Source: Gymnorhina tibicen (lineage: Eukaryota > Chordata > Aves > Passeriformes > Artamidae). From it: DNA of 64,000 nt. The notes beneath the pieces were generated by a model that saw only the letters and a list, made by a program, of their open reading frames with translations, did not search any database and had not been told where the DNA came from. The stretch is from assembly GCA_013399875.1 (NCBI GenBank), contig VXAZ01007995.1:1653486-1717485 (forward strand), in the 5' to 3' direction. Made by a program: the position numbers and the translations under genes. Positions 32,721 through 46,300 of this stretch are shown here, piece after piece. Position 1 is the stretch's first letter; each line of letters opens with the position of its first letter.

Positions 32721-35470
32721 GGCAGATTGCACTCCTCAATTGAGATGTTAAACTTTGTTTCCTTTCAGAAGCACTATGAGTCAGCTCCAGGCAAAGCTAA
32801 GCATTACAGCGGAACTAAAACAAACATAAAGTGGAACCAATCCTAAATATATTTGCATCTAGATTTTGGCAGACATTGTTATGGCTTTCTGTATTTTATG
32901 TGCCTTTTTCATTTCCCTGTGAAATATTTTTTGGTGAACTTATAAGGTTTTTAAACTACTTTAAGTTGTTGACTCTTCCACTTATGCTAATGATGCCTCT
33001 CGCTCCACTGCTTTAGTTTTAAAGTGAGAGAATGACTTAAAGCTTTGCCTCTGCCTTGCCTAGGCATCTGCTAGAAGGGATTTGTGCTCTTGAGAGTGCA
33101 AAACAACAAGGAAAGAAAGAAAAAAAAAGGCAGAAGAACATTTTTCTTAGTCTGTGAGGATGTATAACACCGAAGTGGGGTTTTTGGAGTGACCCAAGAC
33201 TTCTGTGATCGAAGTTTAGCTTCACCGTGAGACAGGTTCCTAGCTGAAAACAGAAACCTAACCTGGCCTTGTGCACCTCACTGCAAAAAAAAAAAAAAAA
33301 TTAAATTGTAGGAGTAGATCCAGTTTGTATACATAACAGTATAGCCATTCATTCAAAAGTGAATCAAGGTAGCTGAAACACTGCTCTGATCTCATCTTTC
33401 TCCTTCTTTAGCTGCCCCAGCAGCACAGACAGAAAACTCAGTCCCGTGGATGGGGTTTTAAATGAGTTTGAACTGACACTAAATTGAGCCTAACCTTTGA
33501 ATAAGCCCGGAGCTGGTAGGAAGAGCTCCATTCTGTCTGCATTGATGAGTCTAAATGTTCCAGATTTTTGTTAGAATGGTTTAGGTAGTGACAGTGTAGC
33601 TAAATAATGTACTTTTACTTCTAGCCAACCTTTTCAGGTCACACTCTTTTCTTTCAAGTTGTGATAGCTACAAGATGGCATTTAAGTAATGCAAAGAAAA
33701 TGGCTAAAATTTTTCCACCCTGCTCTTAAAATAAAGGGGTACCAGGCTTTTTGGCTTATGTGGAATAGTTTGCAATTGCTGTGATGAGTGCATAAAGAAC
33801 ACTGATTTTGTCATCTGAGTAGGAAGGTAAAACACCAAATCTACTCTTGTTATGATGAAGTGGTCTCTTGGCAGTGTGTTTTCTTTACAGCTTTCAACAT
33901 CAAGTTTAATTAAAAGTTTAGGTACTATCGGCGAAGGCTTTTTATTCCTTCAGTTTTTGGAAATATGTACCTAGCAAGAATTTTCATACAATTATAAAAA
34001 TGTTAATAATGACTATATGGCAAAAGTCCAATTTTTTTATTTTTGAAAACCCATATATAAAATAGCAGAATGATTTGTCATCTGTTATTTGCTTGTTTTA
34101 TTTTATTTCAAACCAAAAGAAATGCTGGCTATTTTCAGTCAGTGCTTTGGATCAGCTTTTCAGTCCTCCAAGCATTAGATGCACAGTATAGGTAATAGAG
34201 GAATAGTCTGGTTTGACTTTTTTGGCACTACTTGTATGAGTAAAGTTACTTGTGCTTGCATACTTCCAGTGTGAGGAGGACGTAGAAATGTTGATAATTT
34301 ATAACAAGCCTGCTGTAGAGGTACCTAGCATACAAGCAAAATGTTTCTCTACTAGATAAAGCAGTAAGAAGCAAGGAAACATTTCAGTTATAGATGGCCA
34401 ATCACAAAAAATTTCAAGCAAATATTTTAATATAATCCTATTATTAGAAATAGCCATGCGGATAATCAGTGATTTCCTAAAAGAGAGCAAAACTTTGGGA
34501 CTGTAATTCACATTTTTAGTTACAGAAGTCTGCAAAAACGACTTAAAAGATGCAGTTACCTCAGCACCTTAGTGTTTTCAGTCAGAGAGGCTCAGGAAAA
34601 CTGTGCCTTTACTCTATTGGTATGAAGATTTCTGTTTTTATGGTTAGAGCTGGGAATGCAGATCCCACAGTGTTCCCCACTGAATGCCTCCTAGGAGGTA
34701 GCAGTTGACAAATATACCACGATAAAAATTCAGAGGTGCTCGATCTACATGCATACAAAGGCACATTTGAACATCTTGCTGTGATTTCCTCTCATTATAA
34801 TACCTAATATGCAGTTTCATGCTGCTAATAAAGTTCTTCCCTAGATAAAACTATTGTGAACATACCAGGTATGATCCTTACCACAATGCCTCTTTTTACC
34901 AATTCTGCAATATCAACAGATAAGACTAAATGTAGGTTACTTGTACCCAGTATAGATTCATTTATGCTGCTAGAAAAGTGCAGAGAAGCTGATATAAATG
35001 ATAATTCAAGTCTAATGTAGTTTTTTCTTTTATATTAGAGAAGCTTTTCGTGCAATAGAAAATGTTCTTTATGAACAGGAAAGCTTTATTATTAAATATG
35101 CTCTATTTTGGTGCTAATTTATTATTTTTGACATCTTAATTATATCCTGTCCCATAAAGTGGTGATTGGTAGTGTCAAGATTCCTAATCTGTATCCATAA
35201 GATATATTTCCCTATTTTTTTTCCCCCCTCAAATTGATTTTTGTGTAAAACTCCCTCGTGCAGTCAGACACAAAATTGTGGAGAGGAGGGTCCCGTCCAC
35301 CCTTCCCTCTGCCAGGAGGTGCAGAGCAGAGGAATACAGCGCAAACCTTAAAAAAAGACTCAGCCTTCCAAACAAATTCCTGGGAAAAGACAGAAACGGC
35401 ACCCTGCCTTCTCTTCAGTGGTGTAGGGAATAAAATACCGTGTACAAAGTTATGAGAAATTCTGTACAAG
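32721..35470. other. Gene-free stretch
   Basis: AT-rich. An A16 tract lies at 33285-33300. No exon is recognised, and none of the short frames carries a known domain. Confidence 0.55.
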
Positions 35471-35489
35471 AGGAAGTGCTGTTAGGTGC

Positions 35490-35640
35490 TAGTTCAGCCG
35501 TGTCTGGAGTTCTGCTTTATGCCCCAGTGAAAAGTCCTTTACATCCATGAGAATGTTTTTCAGAACACGGGGAGGACAATAAAAACGAGCTTATTAGTTT
35601 CTAAAAGGCTCTATCCCAAAGCAAAGAAAGATTTTTAAAG
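35490..35640 (+). mobile_element. Possible ancient CR1/L3-type fragment
   Basis: GCCGTGTCTGGAGTTCTG, CCCCAGTGAAAAG and GGGGAGGACAATAAAAACG align loosely, in order, with the region of CR1 upstream of the 3' end (GTGTCTGGTTCTGG, CCCCAGTA, GGGCAACAAAAATG). It is strongly diverged and could be chance similarity. Confidence 0.35.
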
Positions 35641-35684
35641 AATTTGGCTTGTTCCTGTGAAAAACTCTTCTACTGAAGTTTTGC

Positions 35685-35840
35685 AGATCGAATGTACCAG
35701 TCTACAGCTGTACAAATTCTCTTTCACAGAGTATGAATGCTGCAATTTGCTAATGTACATTTTGCTTTTCATAATATTCACAAAACCAGTTTACGGTTCA
35801 GAACATTCACAAAGCTGCCATTTTTAAACTTTGCTTTTGA
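35685..35840. promoter_or_regulatory. Weak candidate regulatory element
   Basis: Unique sequence with GAATGCTGCAATTTGCTAAT and TTTTCATAATATTCAC (CEBP-like and POU/homeodomain-like cores) has the texture of a conserved element. There is no stronger evidence. Confidence 0.25.
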
Positions 35841-37088
35841 ACACATGGCATGGTTTTCCCACTTTTAAAAGTAGGGGTGGGTGGGTTTTCTTTTCTTTTT
35901 TTTTTCTTTTTTGCAGGTGTCTTTTAAATAAACAGAACACTCTTCAGTCTTGGTTGAAGTAAAAGTTTGAAGGGATTATCGAAGCCCTGAATTCCCTGGC
36001 CAGGATGCCAACATTTTTTTTTGTTTATTTTATTCAGTATTTCTGGATGTTTCCAAGGCTGTATTTACTGTAACTTTATATCCTCTATGTCACTGTATGT
36101 TGTAATGCAGCTAACAGAGTACATGAGGGATGCCACAGACAACACCCTAACACTGAGCAAGCATTTCTAGTGTCTCCCCTAGGTCATGGTGGTCCCTGTG
36201 AAGACCAAGAGTTTAATGTTGGTTTGCATTCTCTTGGTTTCAATTTACCAGCACAAACGCCAAGTGTAGAAAACCCTGCACCACGTTGTGAAAATAAGTG
36301 CAACAGAGAGAATCTTCTCCTGTGAAAGCATAGATGAATACTCCCTCAAAACCTGTTCTTGTCACCAGAAAATATGAGCAGCACCCCTCTGCCAATGCCT
36401 AGCAAAAGATGGCAGATCTTCTGGGGCATTTTACCCTTATTGTTGGTGCTAACAGCCATAAATAACTACTGCACCTTTTCATAGCTCATCCCTTGGAGGA
36501 AGATGACTTAGAGGAACCTGGCTGAGGCAGAGGAAATAGTTCTAAAGCAGATGCTGCAATACCAGTTGGGTGGATGCCCCATTGCAGGAATCAGTGTATT
36601 GTTTTAATGGTCTCAGGGTTTGGATGCATTTCTTTGAAGCTCACGCTGGGACTGTTGTTTGCTGAACTGTTGCCAAGGCGTTGCGCATCGGGGATATTGT
36701 GATGGAGGGGGGAAAATCCACATTGCCACAGATGCAGTGTACTTTTTGTATTTTATTTTATTTTGTCTGCCTGTATTGACTCAGCACCATGGCAGCTGTT
36801 CTCTTTTCAAATAGCTTTGTTTTCCTGAGGCATAGTCTATACTTATTCCAGGAAGTTGTAGAGGAAGGCGAGCAAGTAAAGGACTGCAGATGAATTTCTG
36901 AACACAACCATTCTCACACTATTTAGAAGTAAATTTTATATCAATGCATACTTTTGCAGATGGCCTGAAAAAAAATGGGAAATGGAACGTTTTAAGACAG
37001 AACAGTGTTCTGAAAGAATTGGGTACTAGTATTTCTAGCAGTGCATGTGAATGTGTGAATCAGGCGTCGAGGTGGGACATGCCAAGGG
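35841..37088. other. Gene-free stretch
   Basis: T-rich tract near 35890-35912. GTTGCCAAGGCGTTGCGC near 36670 resembles part of an RFX X-box. No exon is recognised. Confidence 0.5.
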
Positions 37089-37089
37089 C

Positions 37090-37190
37090 AAGTGCCTGTT
37101 TTACAGGTGAGAAGTAGAGGTGTAGCAAGTGGTTTGCCCAGTATTTCAGAAAGTCTGACAAAGCCAAAAGTAGGATAAACTCAGCCTTGT
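37090..37190 (-). mobile_element. MIR-like SINE remnant, antisense
   Basis: TGTTTTACAGGTGAGAAG, then AGCAAGTGGTTTGCCCAGTA, resembles the antisense MIR core (TTTTACAGATGAGGAAAC then AAGTGACTTGCCCAAGGTCA). Old and diverged. Confidence 0.5.
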
Positions 37191-37537
37191 CCCTAGCAGA
37201 GAATTTCCAGGGAATGTGAGCTGCACTGGGGTGAGATCTGAGTTACTCCATTTCTAAGCCTGACGCCATGGGAGTGAAGTTTGCTGTAGTGATTTGCACT
37301 GACCTGGCTGTTTGCTCCTCTCTTTCCAAAGTGTAGTAACTTCCTTGCTGAGGTAAATGAATGCAGACCTTGGTGAAAACTAGTAGGAAAGGTCCTTAAT
37401 ACTGGAAAGGAACCTCCTCTTCTGCATGCTACATACTCCAAAAAAAGAGAACCTACAGTATCTAATTAAGGGTTATTTTCTTATACGAAATTTCCTTTCT
37501 CTTTGTATTTTTTTTCTTCTGTTTAGTATTTTCCCTC

Positions 37538-37551
37538 TTTTTTTTTTTTTT

Positions 37552-37582
<31 letters not shown>
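37538..37582. repeat. Poly-T tracts
   Basis: A 14-base T-run, CCC and a 28-base T-run lie within a longer pyrimidine-rich strand (about 37495-37585). Simple sequence, likely length-variable. Confidence 0.95.
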
Positions 37583-40500
37583 CCTATATGAATGCAGAAT
37601 TCCAAGAACTTGCTATTTTTCCTGCTGTGAGGATATATATCCTCTCGGGGTGAGTAGTGAATGTCTACTTGGCACTGAGTTAACTTGCCTCCTTCGGAGA
37701 TGTCACCACCAGACACCTAGTTTGTTAAATACTTGTAGAAGTTGAACATCTGAGTGAATCAGGGAAGTGTCAGGCAAATTCCAAAATGCTAGTGCTGAGC
37801 TCTTAGTTTGAAAGGGGGGAGAAACGTTATGCAGCCTTTCTTAGGTAATTTGTATTCAGTGGATTCTCCCTCAGTGTCCTGTTACATTAATCCTGAGACA
37901 CTTGTCACCAGTCAGCCAAAGGATTAAGAGAGAAAACTTTGAGTTGCTCAGCCTTTCCTAGCCATATGCTTGGCCTTAAAGGATGTGTTGAGTATGAGGT
38001 GATTCAAACTGAAAAGCTCAGCAGCTTTATAATCTCCTGGTCTCTAAAGTCACCTCAGCTATGGATGCCAGAAGCAGAAGCTCCCAGACTGGATCATTGG
38101 TCTGTGTGTTTGGTACATCTTGCCTCTGCAGCTTTAGGGGTAAAGAGCCAAAAAGAAAAGCTCTCAGCCATTTCTTTCCTGTCACAGTGTAAGTACCTGA
38201 AAATAATTATATCCTTTTACTGGAAATATTTGGCATCAGTGCTGTGGCTCCACCATTAACATTTTCTATGGTTTCATTTCAGGCTGCCAGTTCTTTTTTA
38301 TTACTGCCTTGTTAGCATGACGAAGTGATGACAATCTTCTATCCTTGCCATGGATGCAGCCAAATGGCATAAGAACGTTTTTCTGCAAAACCAACTGAAT
38401 AAAAGTCTGAAATGACCAATTAATAACAGCCTGACCTTATCTGTAGAGCCTGGCCAGGCATGCACCACAGTCTCTCAAGGTTTTGTACACTGAGACTTAA
38501 GAGATATGATTCGGTTTTAACTAAACCCAAATACAGCTTTCCAAAATATTATTTATTTTTTAAGACCTCCCTCTTCATGTCTTTCCAAAATTTCTAGCAG
38601 TTCTGCTTTTGTCTTTGGAAAAGCATCTGTGCTTGATGGGCCTCTGAACAGAGGACGATCTATCTAATTAAAGGCTGATCTTAGGCCATATTCTCTTACT
38701 GCCATCACGGAAACACACAGCAAATACACTGGAATTTTGAATGGTCTTGAATCAAAGTCTTGGACAATGCTAGTCTGGATTTTACTTTTTACAGCTGGTC
38801 TTTTATCTGTATACTGTTTTTACTCATAAATTCTAAATTGATCTTGACTTTGGAAAAGTCTGTGTCTGTTTCATCTCAGGCTTTTTTTCCCTACTCAGAC
38901 TAGTCACAAATGACTGAACATCTCGATTAGCATGGCTGAGTGTCTCTGCATTAGCTGGATTCATAGGTAAACAAAAAGCCACAATGCTATTGAAACTCTA
39001 TCATGAAATAAAATGTAATTTTGCCACTAAAATGACTACTCCCATATCTTTCCCTCTTCTGTGGCTAACTTGCTTTTCTGATCAAAAGCACCTGGAATTA
39101 TAACGTGGTCAGGCATCTGAGGCATGTCTTTGTCCTTCTATTTGTTCAATGTTATCCCATTCTTTATTTTGCTTTACCACAGAAATTAAAAATAAAACCC
39201 TGCAGAAGGTCTATGGCTTGCCTTGATAATAGCACTCAACATTTGTCTGTTCTGTGTTGTTTTTCTGTATCTCCTCTCACGTTCTAGGTCCGTCCAATTT
39301 AAACTGCGTGCCCTGAGGGCAGGGCACACCTCGGTGTGGATGAATTAATGTTTGAACTTTTCTATTCACTGCAGCATGTCAAGTACATCCTCTACGGGCT
39401 GGCTGAGACCTGATGAGTAGCAGGAAGGTTATAAAGCACTGTTTGAAACGGGTCTCTGTGTGGTCATTGAAGTGCATTCATTGTCTATCTACCTATCTCT
39501 TACTGTTTTTAACTTCAGTTCTCCTTGACCCAAAATTACACTCTCATTTTCCATCAATTTTCACTCCTCTTTACGTGGCCAACTTCCTAATTCAATTCTG
39601 CAACAAAATATTCAGAGACACTTTTACATTCCCGTCTTGAATAGAGTCTAGTTCTCTAGAGGGCCAGTGCTGACCCCACCCTTTCTTCATCTTGTCTGCC
39701 TGTGGATGTAAGAAAAAATGGATGGATCCTTGTGCTAGCTTCTCTCAGTGGTAGTAACTTTGCATAGGGACTGCTTCTATCCTACAGGTCCTCTCTTGAA
39801 GGCTTTCTTCTGGAAAAGCGAGTTAAGCCTGCTAGCCACAGCCTTTCACATTCCTGCTGCTGCTACAGGTACTGAGGAACTGACTTGGGGAGACAGTGCC
39901 CTGTTTCTCTGCTAGCTGTGATCAGCATCTGACATGCCAGAGCTTTTTTCCTCCTCTCCAGTATCTGTTTTCACATCTTGCTTTGTGTGGCATTTTGATT
40001 ATTCTGTTTTTGTTTTCCAGTCATCCCACACCCCACTGCATTCCTGCTGCTGTCAGGTGCTTTCCTGTTTTCCTATATTAATGCACTATCTCAAGAGTTT
40101 GTTCAAAGTGTTGAAAACTACAGCCAGTGAAAACTGTCTTTCTCCGTCTCAAATTGCATTTTTGAAAGACTACACGAAAGTAAGGATCTTGCAAATGTGA
40201 AACAATAACTACATTATGCAGAGTAGATGTGCGTTTTAATTTGTGAAGAGGGAAAAAGAACCCATGGAAAGAGAAGTCCAGTTTTGCTGCCTGATACTTG
40301 TTGTTAGCCAGGTCTGCTACAGCACTCTGATGTTAGCCTACTTAAATGTTATCACTGAATCCTGTGGGCTTTCAATGTGTTTCTTGGAGCAGAGCGGTAT
40401 TTTAATTGCCCTCCTGCTCATCTGATGCTTTGGCCAGGTACTGGCAATGAGAGTGAAAGGTACTGATTTGCCAGTAGTGATGCAGTTGACAGCAGTACAA

Positions 40501-42480
40501 TTCTGGATGTCTGCAGAAGAAGTAAAAATTGGGTTTGCTGCCCTTAGGAGTTTAAAAAGAGAAAGCTCATTTTGAGATAAAACCTTAGGATTTGGCGTAG
40601 GAAGTTGTCCTAGTTTTACTGCCTGCTAAATGGACTGCTCTTGACCTGTGTCTCCAAATGCCCTCAGGTCCCTGTCTGCTTCTCTAATTGCCACAGCTTT
40701 CCATCTAAGAAACATTTTCAAAGTAGTCAGAGTTGCTTTCTGGCCTTATGAGTGCCTCCAGTTTCCCAGGCTGGCATCTTCAGTGCTGCTTATGTAGTAA
40801 TGCCATCCTACCACTGCCAAGCTACCTGCTGTTCCTGCTCAAGCCAAAGCCCCAGAGCTCCTAAACTTGATCTCTGCAATGCAATATGGAAAGGTCTGTC
40901 TTGTAAACGTGTGCCACTCCAGAAGTGTGCTCAGAGCACACCTGTGCCTGCTGGTCTGCTCCAGAAAGAGTAAGAGAAGTCATGAATAAATACAGAGGAG
41001 GGATAAGAGGGGTACTGAGTGTGCTGAGACATGGCCACCTGCAACAGCTGACCTGGCTTGGGTGTTGAATTGTGATAGGACGGGTGTTGAGTGCATGATC
41101 CCAAGCGAGGGGTAAGGGGAACAGGTCTGTTTAGAGCCCCCCAGTCTGAAATACCCAGTCACTGACTGGAGCACTTCAGCCCCACTCCACCCCTCCACAC
41201 CTTTCCTAAATCCTTGGCATCACAGGCACTGCAGGGAGAGCTGGAGTGCCCAGTGTGGCACTGGAGTGTCTGAGCAGCAGCCTCAAGGCTCAGAAATGCA
41301 GTGCTGGGTGACACCTGGGTCTCTTCTGAGAAGGGGGAGGATGACGATGCTAATCCTGTGTTGCATCGGATTTGCAGAATTGCTTGAGAATTTTCAGCAC
41401 AAAATGTGAGGGTTTTGTGTTGTGCTGGGTGGAGCAGCCTCATACGATAGCCAAATGCTCCCTGTGGTTTTCAAGTTCAAAAAATTGTTGGTGCCTAGCA
41501 GATATAATTGTAGACATTTATGTCTGCCAGAAAGCACAGAGAGGAGATGAACTGCTAAATGGGAGAGAATGGGTTTATTTCTGATAATTTCAACAGAATT
41601 GCCTTTTCTGCCATCATCTGAGAAAAAAGTCAGAGCCATTAGATTTTATTTGAAAGGAAAAACTGTAATTTGAGTATTTTATAATTTGAACCAGTAGATG
41701 TCAGCAATTCCTTTTGAAATGGATCTAGAAATGCAGCAATAAATGAGTTGACTTGTTCACATCCAAACTTCTGTGTGATATAAAAACATTTGCCCAAAAA
41801 ATCTGGAACTGTATAAAACAGAGCCAACAGATGAGGATAGACAGTGTCCTCCAAGTTATTGGTGAGAGTGACATGAAGAAAAGCAGAAAAACATGGTTTT
41901 GATAACAATAAAATATTAAACAGGGTCTATTTTAAATGTGTAATCTTGGATTATTTGGCCATTGCATGACATGGCTTTCACATTTGTGGAAGCCTGCTAT
42001 AGCCTTTAAAATGTGAGGGCTGTAAATGATGATTTTTTTTTTTGTTTTTTAGCTTAGGTGGCACAGTAATACAGATGTTACAGCTGATCAAAGAGGTGTT
42101 TGGCATCTGCCTGTAGCTGGACATACATTGTTTCAAGTGTTCGTGTCTAAGGAGAAAGATAGCACATATTCTCCTACCAATTCGATTTTTAATCTGTTAC
42201 TTGGTTTACATTTTTTAGAAGCACAAAACTGCCTCAAATGATTTTATTCTATTAGTCTGCAAATTGGACAGTATCACTGAAATCTGAATTGGTAGCCATT
42301 GTAAAAGTACGCCAGTGGGATCAAATAAAACACATAGTGTCCTTATTGCCTGTTTTTGGTCTGTGATGCTATTGAGGCTAAAATTAATGTCCTTACAGTG
42401 GTCCACTCCTTTGACCTTGAGCCAATATCAAAAGTGTTTGCAAAAGTGTCTGAAGACAATTCGTTTATTTGAGCTCGAGA
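37583..42480. other. Gene-free stretch
   Basis: No exon or family repeat is recognised. Open frames such as 37939-38259 and 39934-40200 have no known domain. A T-run lies near 42031-42041. Confidence 0.55.
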
Positions 42481-42481
42481 G

Positions 42482-42497
42482 TCAGCAGGGGGAGCTC
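42482..42497 (+). promoter_or_regulatory. CTCF-like core
   Basis: TCAGCAGGGGGAGCTC resembles the CTCF core with two mismatches. A single motif call, so occupancy is uncertain. Confidence 0.3.
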
Positions 42498-42499
42498 AC

Positions 42500-43254
42500 A
42501 TCCGTGTGCTTCAACCCGGCAAATACTGGTTATTAAAGACATTTTAAACTAGGCCATTTTATTTACGCACATGCACACACTCGCCCTCTTAGAAATGTAT
42601 ATGGGATTCCTAGTTCTATACCTTATCAGGCTCTTTGAAAAGTCTCACTCTCATTTCCTCGTGCCAGATGTTTCATAAAAAGAGGGGTCAAATGAAAAAA
42701 ATGTTTAGAAACAGTCCTAAAATGTGATTTTCTTTTGCTTCTTATCTCAAAGCAAGAGGAGGGAGCTATTGTGTCCTTACATCCTGTGGTCAGGAATTGA
42801 TGCTCAGTTGAAGAGATGCAGTGTGTTAGCCTGGACCTCTAAGGAAGCTGGATGCTTTGGGAGTATGGTCATTAAGAAAGACATTTAAATCAGGCTGTTG
42901 TCAATATTTTAGCATGAGATTAGTGAATTTAATTTCATTCTTAATTTGATTGTGAAAAGGTAAAGTCTGATTCATCTGATTTCATGCATGCTAAGCTGCT
43001 TCCTTTTCATTTCATGTGAATGAAAATTAGACTTTTACCATAGGTCCACAATATTTTCTGGAATGTCATTTGGATGAGTTAGGGCAAGTCAGATACAGAG
43101 TCTGTGTAAGACCTTTTCTTCTGCTACAGCCCTGTGTTAAATGGTGTTGTGTTATTATATTGCGTATATACATCTGATGTTTAGAGGATTATTGAGAGAA
43201 ATACAATTTCTTCATATAGACCTTGAGCCACTTGAGGTAAGGAAGCCTTTTTAC
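42500..43254. other. Gene-free stretch
   Basis: AT-rich, no recognisable feature. The block near 42890-43040 has several ATTA/TAAT cores. Confidence 0.5.
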
Positions 43255-43345
43255 TTCATTCTGGCAGGGGACAGTTAAGTGACTTGGCCAAGGTCACAAA
43301 ACAGATAGCTGGCATTGCTGGGAATAGACACCCCACCTCCTCAAG
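43255..43345 (-). mobile_element. MIR-like SINE remnant, antisense
   Basis: GTTAAGTGACTTGGCCAAGG, then TCACAAAACAGATAGCTGGC and TGCTGGGAATAGACACCCC, follows the antisense MIR/CORE-SINE consensus closely and in order. This is the best-preserved piece of this family here apart from that at 62.5 kb. Confidence 0.75.
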
Positions 43346-46300
43346 TTTCTCTGTGGGGCTCATCTACAGTTCCATGTCATTGCCTTGGGCAAACAAAGAG
43401 ATTTTCTATTTTCTTATGGTCTTTAGCCTTTCAGATGTTTCTTAAAGTATTGTGTATTGTTTCCTCAGATACTGTTTCACTGTAACTGAGAATGTTTTAA
43501 CCTGTTGATTGCATTGATTTTTGATGTGGAAATAGCAGGCTGCTCCATTTCAAACTAAATTTCAAGGGCAGAAAGATTGTTAGAATGGAAAAGCCACTTA
43601 GCTCAACAGAGTTGTTTCTTTTATTTTTATCTCAGTCAGGCATAGAAAGAGTCTGAGAGGTCCTAGCCCTATTTTCTCTCTTCTGGATGGAATCCTGATT
43701 TCTTTAGATGCTGGAAGAATTGGGATAAAAAAGTAAAGCTCCTCTGCTGCATGAGTGGACGTGGGTGCTGTGCTTGTGCTGGGGATATCTGAGGACACGG
43801 CACGTGCCTACAGTGTCCCTCCCCTTGTGCTGTTCTGCCTGGGTGCTGCTGCTCCGAGAGGCTCCTCTCTGAGCCAGTGACAAATGGGCACCGTCCACCG
43901 GAGGGTCCAGCTGCTACCTTGTAAATCACCAGCATCCTTACATAATTTGTATTCTGCTCTCCCAGTGCACTTCTGTCTCCTGTCTCCCAACACACTCTTA
44001 TTTTAATTTTTTTTTTCTTCTTTAATTGCATCCCCAAGCCAGGATTACGGCTTTTAGGAATTGTCCTTAAGTCCTTTCCTTTGGCTGCATGCTGCATAAT
44101 TTTTCCATTTAATATGGATTTCTCGCTTTGGTCAATTGCTCCTAGTCCCATTACTTCATAGCAATCTACGTTTGATGCACATTTCCTTTTACAGGCCCAG
44201 CCATCTCCCTCAGAAAGTCATTCCCTGTGCACGATGGGCCTGAGCCAACACACACCGGACTCTGTGGCAATATTCCCATTGTTTGGAATGAATTTGAAAG
44301 CTGAAGCTAAGGATGAAACCCCTAGTCAGCAGTACAGGTTAGTGAAATGGATTCCTGCAGAACTTGGGGATGAGGGTGGAGGAAAGAACACCTTGTTTCT
44401 GGGCCTTTCTGTATCGATTTGCAATTTCTGGAAGAAGCTGCAACTCTTTTGTTCCCCACCCTCCCCAGTCCTGAGGCTTTTGCAGTTGCCTGTCTATACA
44501 TCCCTTTTTTTGAATCCATGGGGAGAGCCAAGGAAACAGAGGTGTTTTCTGTATTCTCACTGGTTATCGTGCACGGCAGGGCTGTGGCACTTTGCTGTGC
44601 CTCAGGAGTTCTCCACCTGTGGAGTGCAGGATGTATCTGCGCCAAGTTGGTCAAGACACGAACCCTCGAGGGGGAGGGTTTCAGGTTGGTAACAGGCAGC
44701 AAGTCCTGTCCGTCTCCAGCTGCTTCCAGTGAGCCCAGCTCTGCCCCTGTGAGAAAGGCAAAGCCTTATTTCATGATTGCAGGGTATTGAGAGTAAAGGA
44801 GTGATGGGAGGAAGAGCAACTGTAGCTAGTATAGGCACATCTTCCAATATTAAAAAATAAAAAAAATTCTGTAATGTAAATATTTTCCCTGTGGCATTTT
44901 AAAATACAGACTGAAACCCCCATGTTCTGTGTGTACTATCCCCCCTCTCCCTCCCCATCAGCAAGTTTTGAAACCACTGAGTCACTGGCAGCTGCAGTGT
45001 GACAAAATGAGGCTGTTTAGGGTAGCTCCCTCTTTGGCACAGGCTGGAATGAAATTGGGGAAGACATCAAATTAAAAAGGGCTCGTTCAAAACCGAGTGC
45101 TGATTACCCACTTCCATAAATACATTGGAGCACAAGAAATTTATTGCACTTGGACATATTTGCAAGCTGTTTTTTGGAAATGGATAGAAATACATCCTGA
45201 ATAATGTACTTCTGTGGCTTGACTGGTGGACAATCTGTCTATAGTTCTACTGAAAAACAACCTATGCTGGATTTTTCCTTAGGATGGATGTCCAAGCCTA
45301 GTTTTCATTCTTTCCATGGTGGCTGAGAAAATTCAGGAAGTACAAGAGAGCTTGAGAGAGGGATTCTACTGTAAAATGCAAAACCATAGTGCTTTTCACC
45401 AAATGAGAACTATAAGAGTCATTGGTCTGGGTGCTAAATCACAGAACAAACTAAATTTTCATAAACAGCATGATGAGTCAAAAAAATACAGCAATGCAGA
45501 CTAGAATACTTGACATAAAAATTTCTTCTTGACTGTAATGCTGTTAAACCAAGGGAATAGGTGTCTATAAAACAAAGACATAACATTTTAAACCTGTTTA
45601 TGGAAAACTGCTTCTAGTTTTAGGACTGATGACATGGGGGCAGTCCAGGGTTCTAAGCAAAGATACCAAGATCTTGGCAAGACAAAACCCCAGTGTGAGA
45701 GGTCTGTGCACTTAGTGTGTGTGTGGTTTTTAAATTTTCCCCGGAAGTGACACTGCTTTTTATGAATGTACCAAACAGAATTTGACAACAGCAGGAAATT
45801 AAAGAAGTTATCTCTGAGTAGTCTGTATAAAATATTCTAAAATAAAGGAAGAAAACACAAGCCAAATTACAGTGTGACACTGAGATTTCTAATATCACAG
45901 AGAAGACATTATTTAAAACAACCCCACCAAACCCCCCCAAAATCTTACATGAGTCTATGAAAGACCCCATTGTAGTCTGAAAATCCGTGATTTAATTGCC
46001 TCCAGGGCAGGACCAAACCCCCCAAACTTAGGCTTGCCCATGTCATATTTTTATCTGGTTAGTTGATGGAAGGCACACTGAAATCTGTTTTCTAAGTAAC
46101 ACACTGCATTTCTTTTTATACGTTTACAAATTTGCATGGCAAATACTAAGATAGGAATGATAATTAATATTGTGTCCGAAAATTGTGTGTAATCTGTATA
46201 GGCTTGCTGTACATTGCTAACAGGGATCTGTGAATGAGGGCAAAAATGGCTGAATATTCAGGACAGAGTCACCAGGCAGTGACAGAACTGGGAAGAGAAC

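Noticed and set aside
43669..44692. 152- and 160-residue frames on opposite strands
   Set aside because: No domain or splice structure is seen, and each overlaps other short frames. This is expected by chance in 64 kb.
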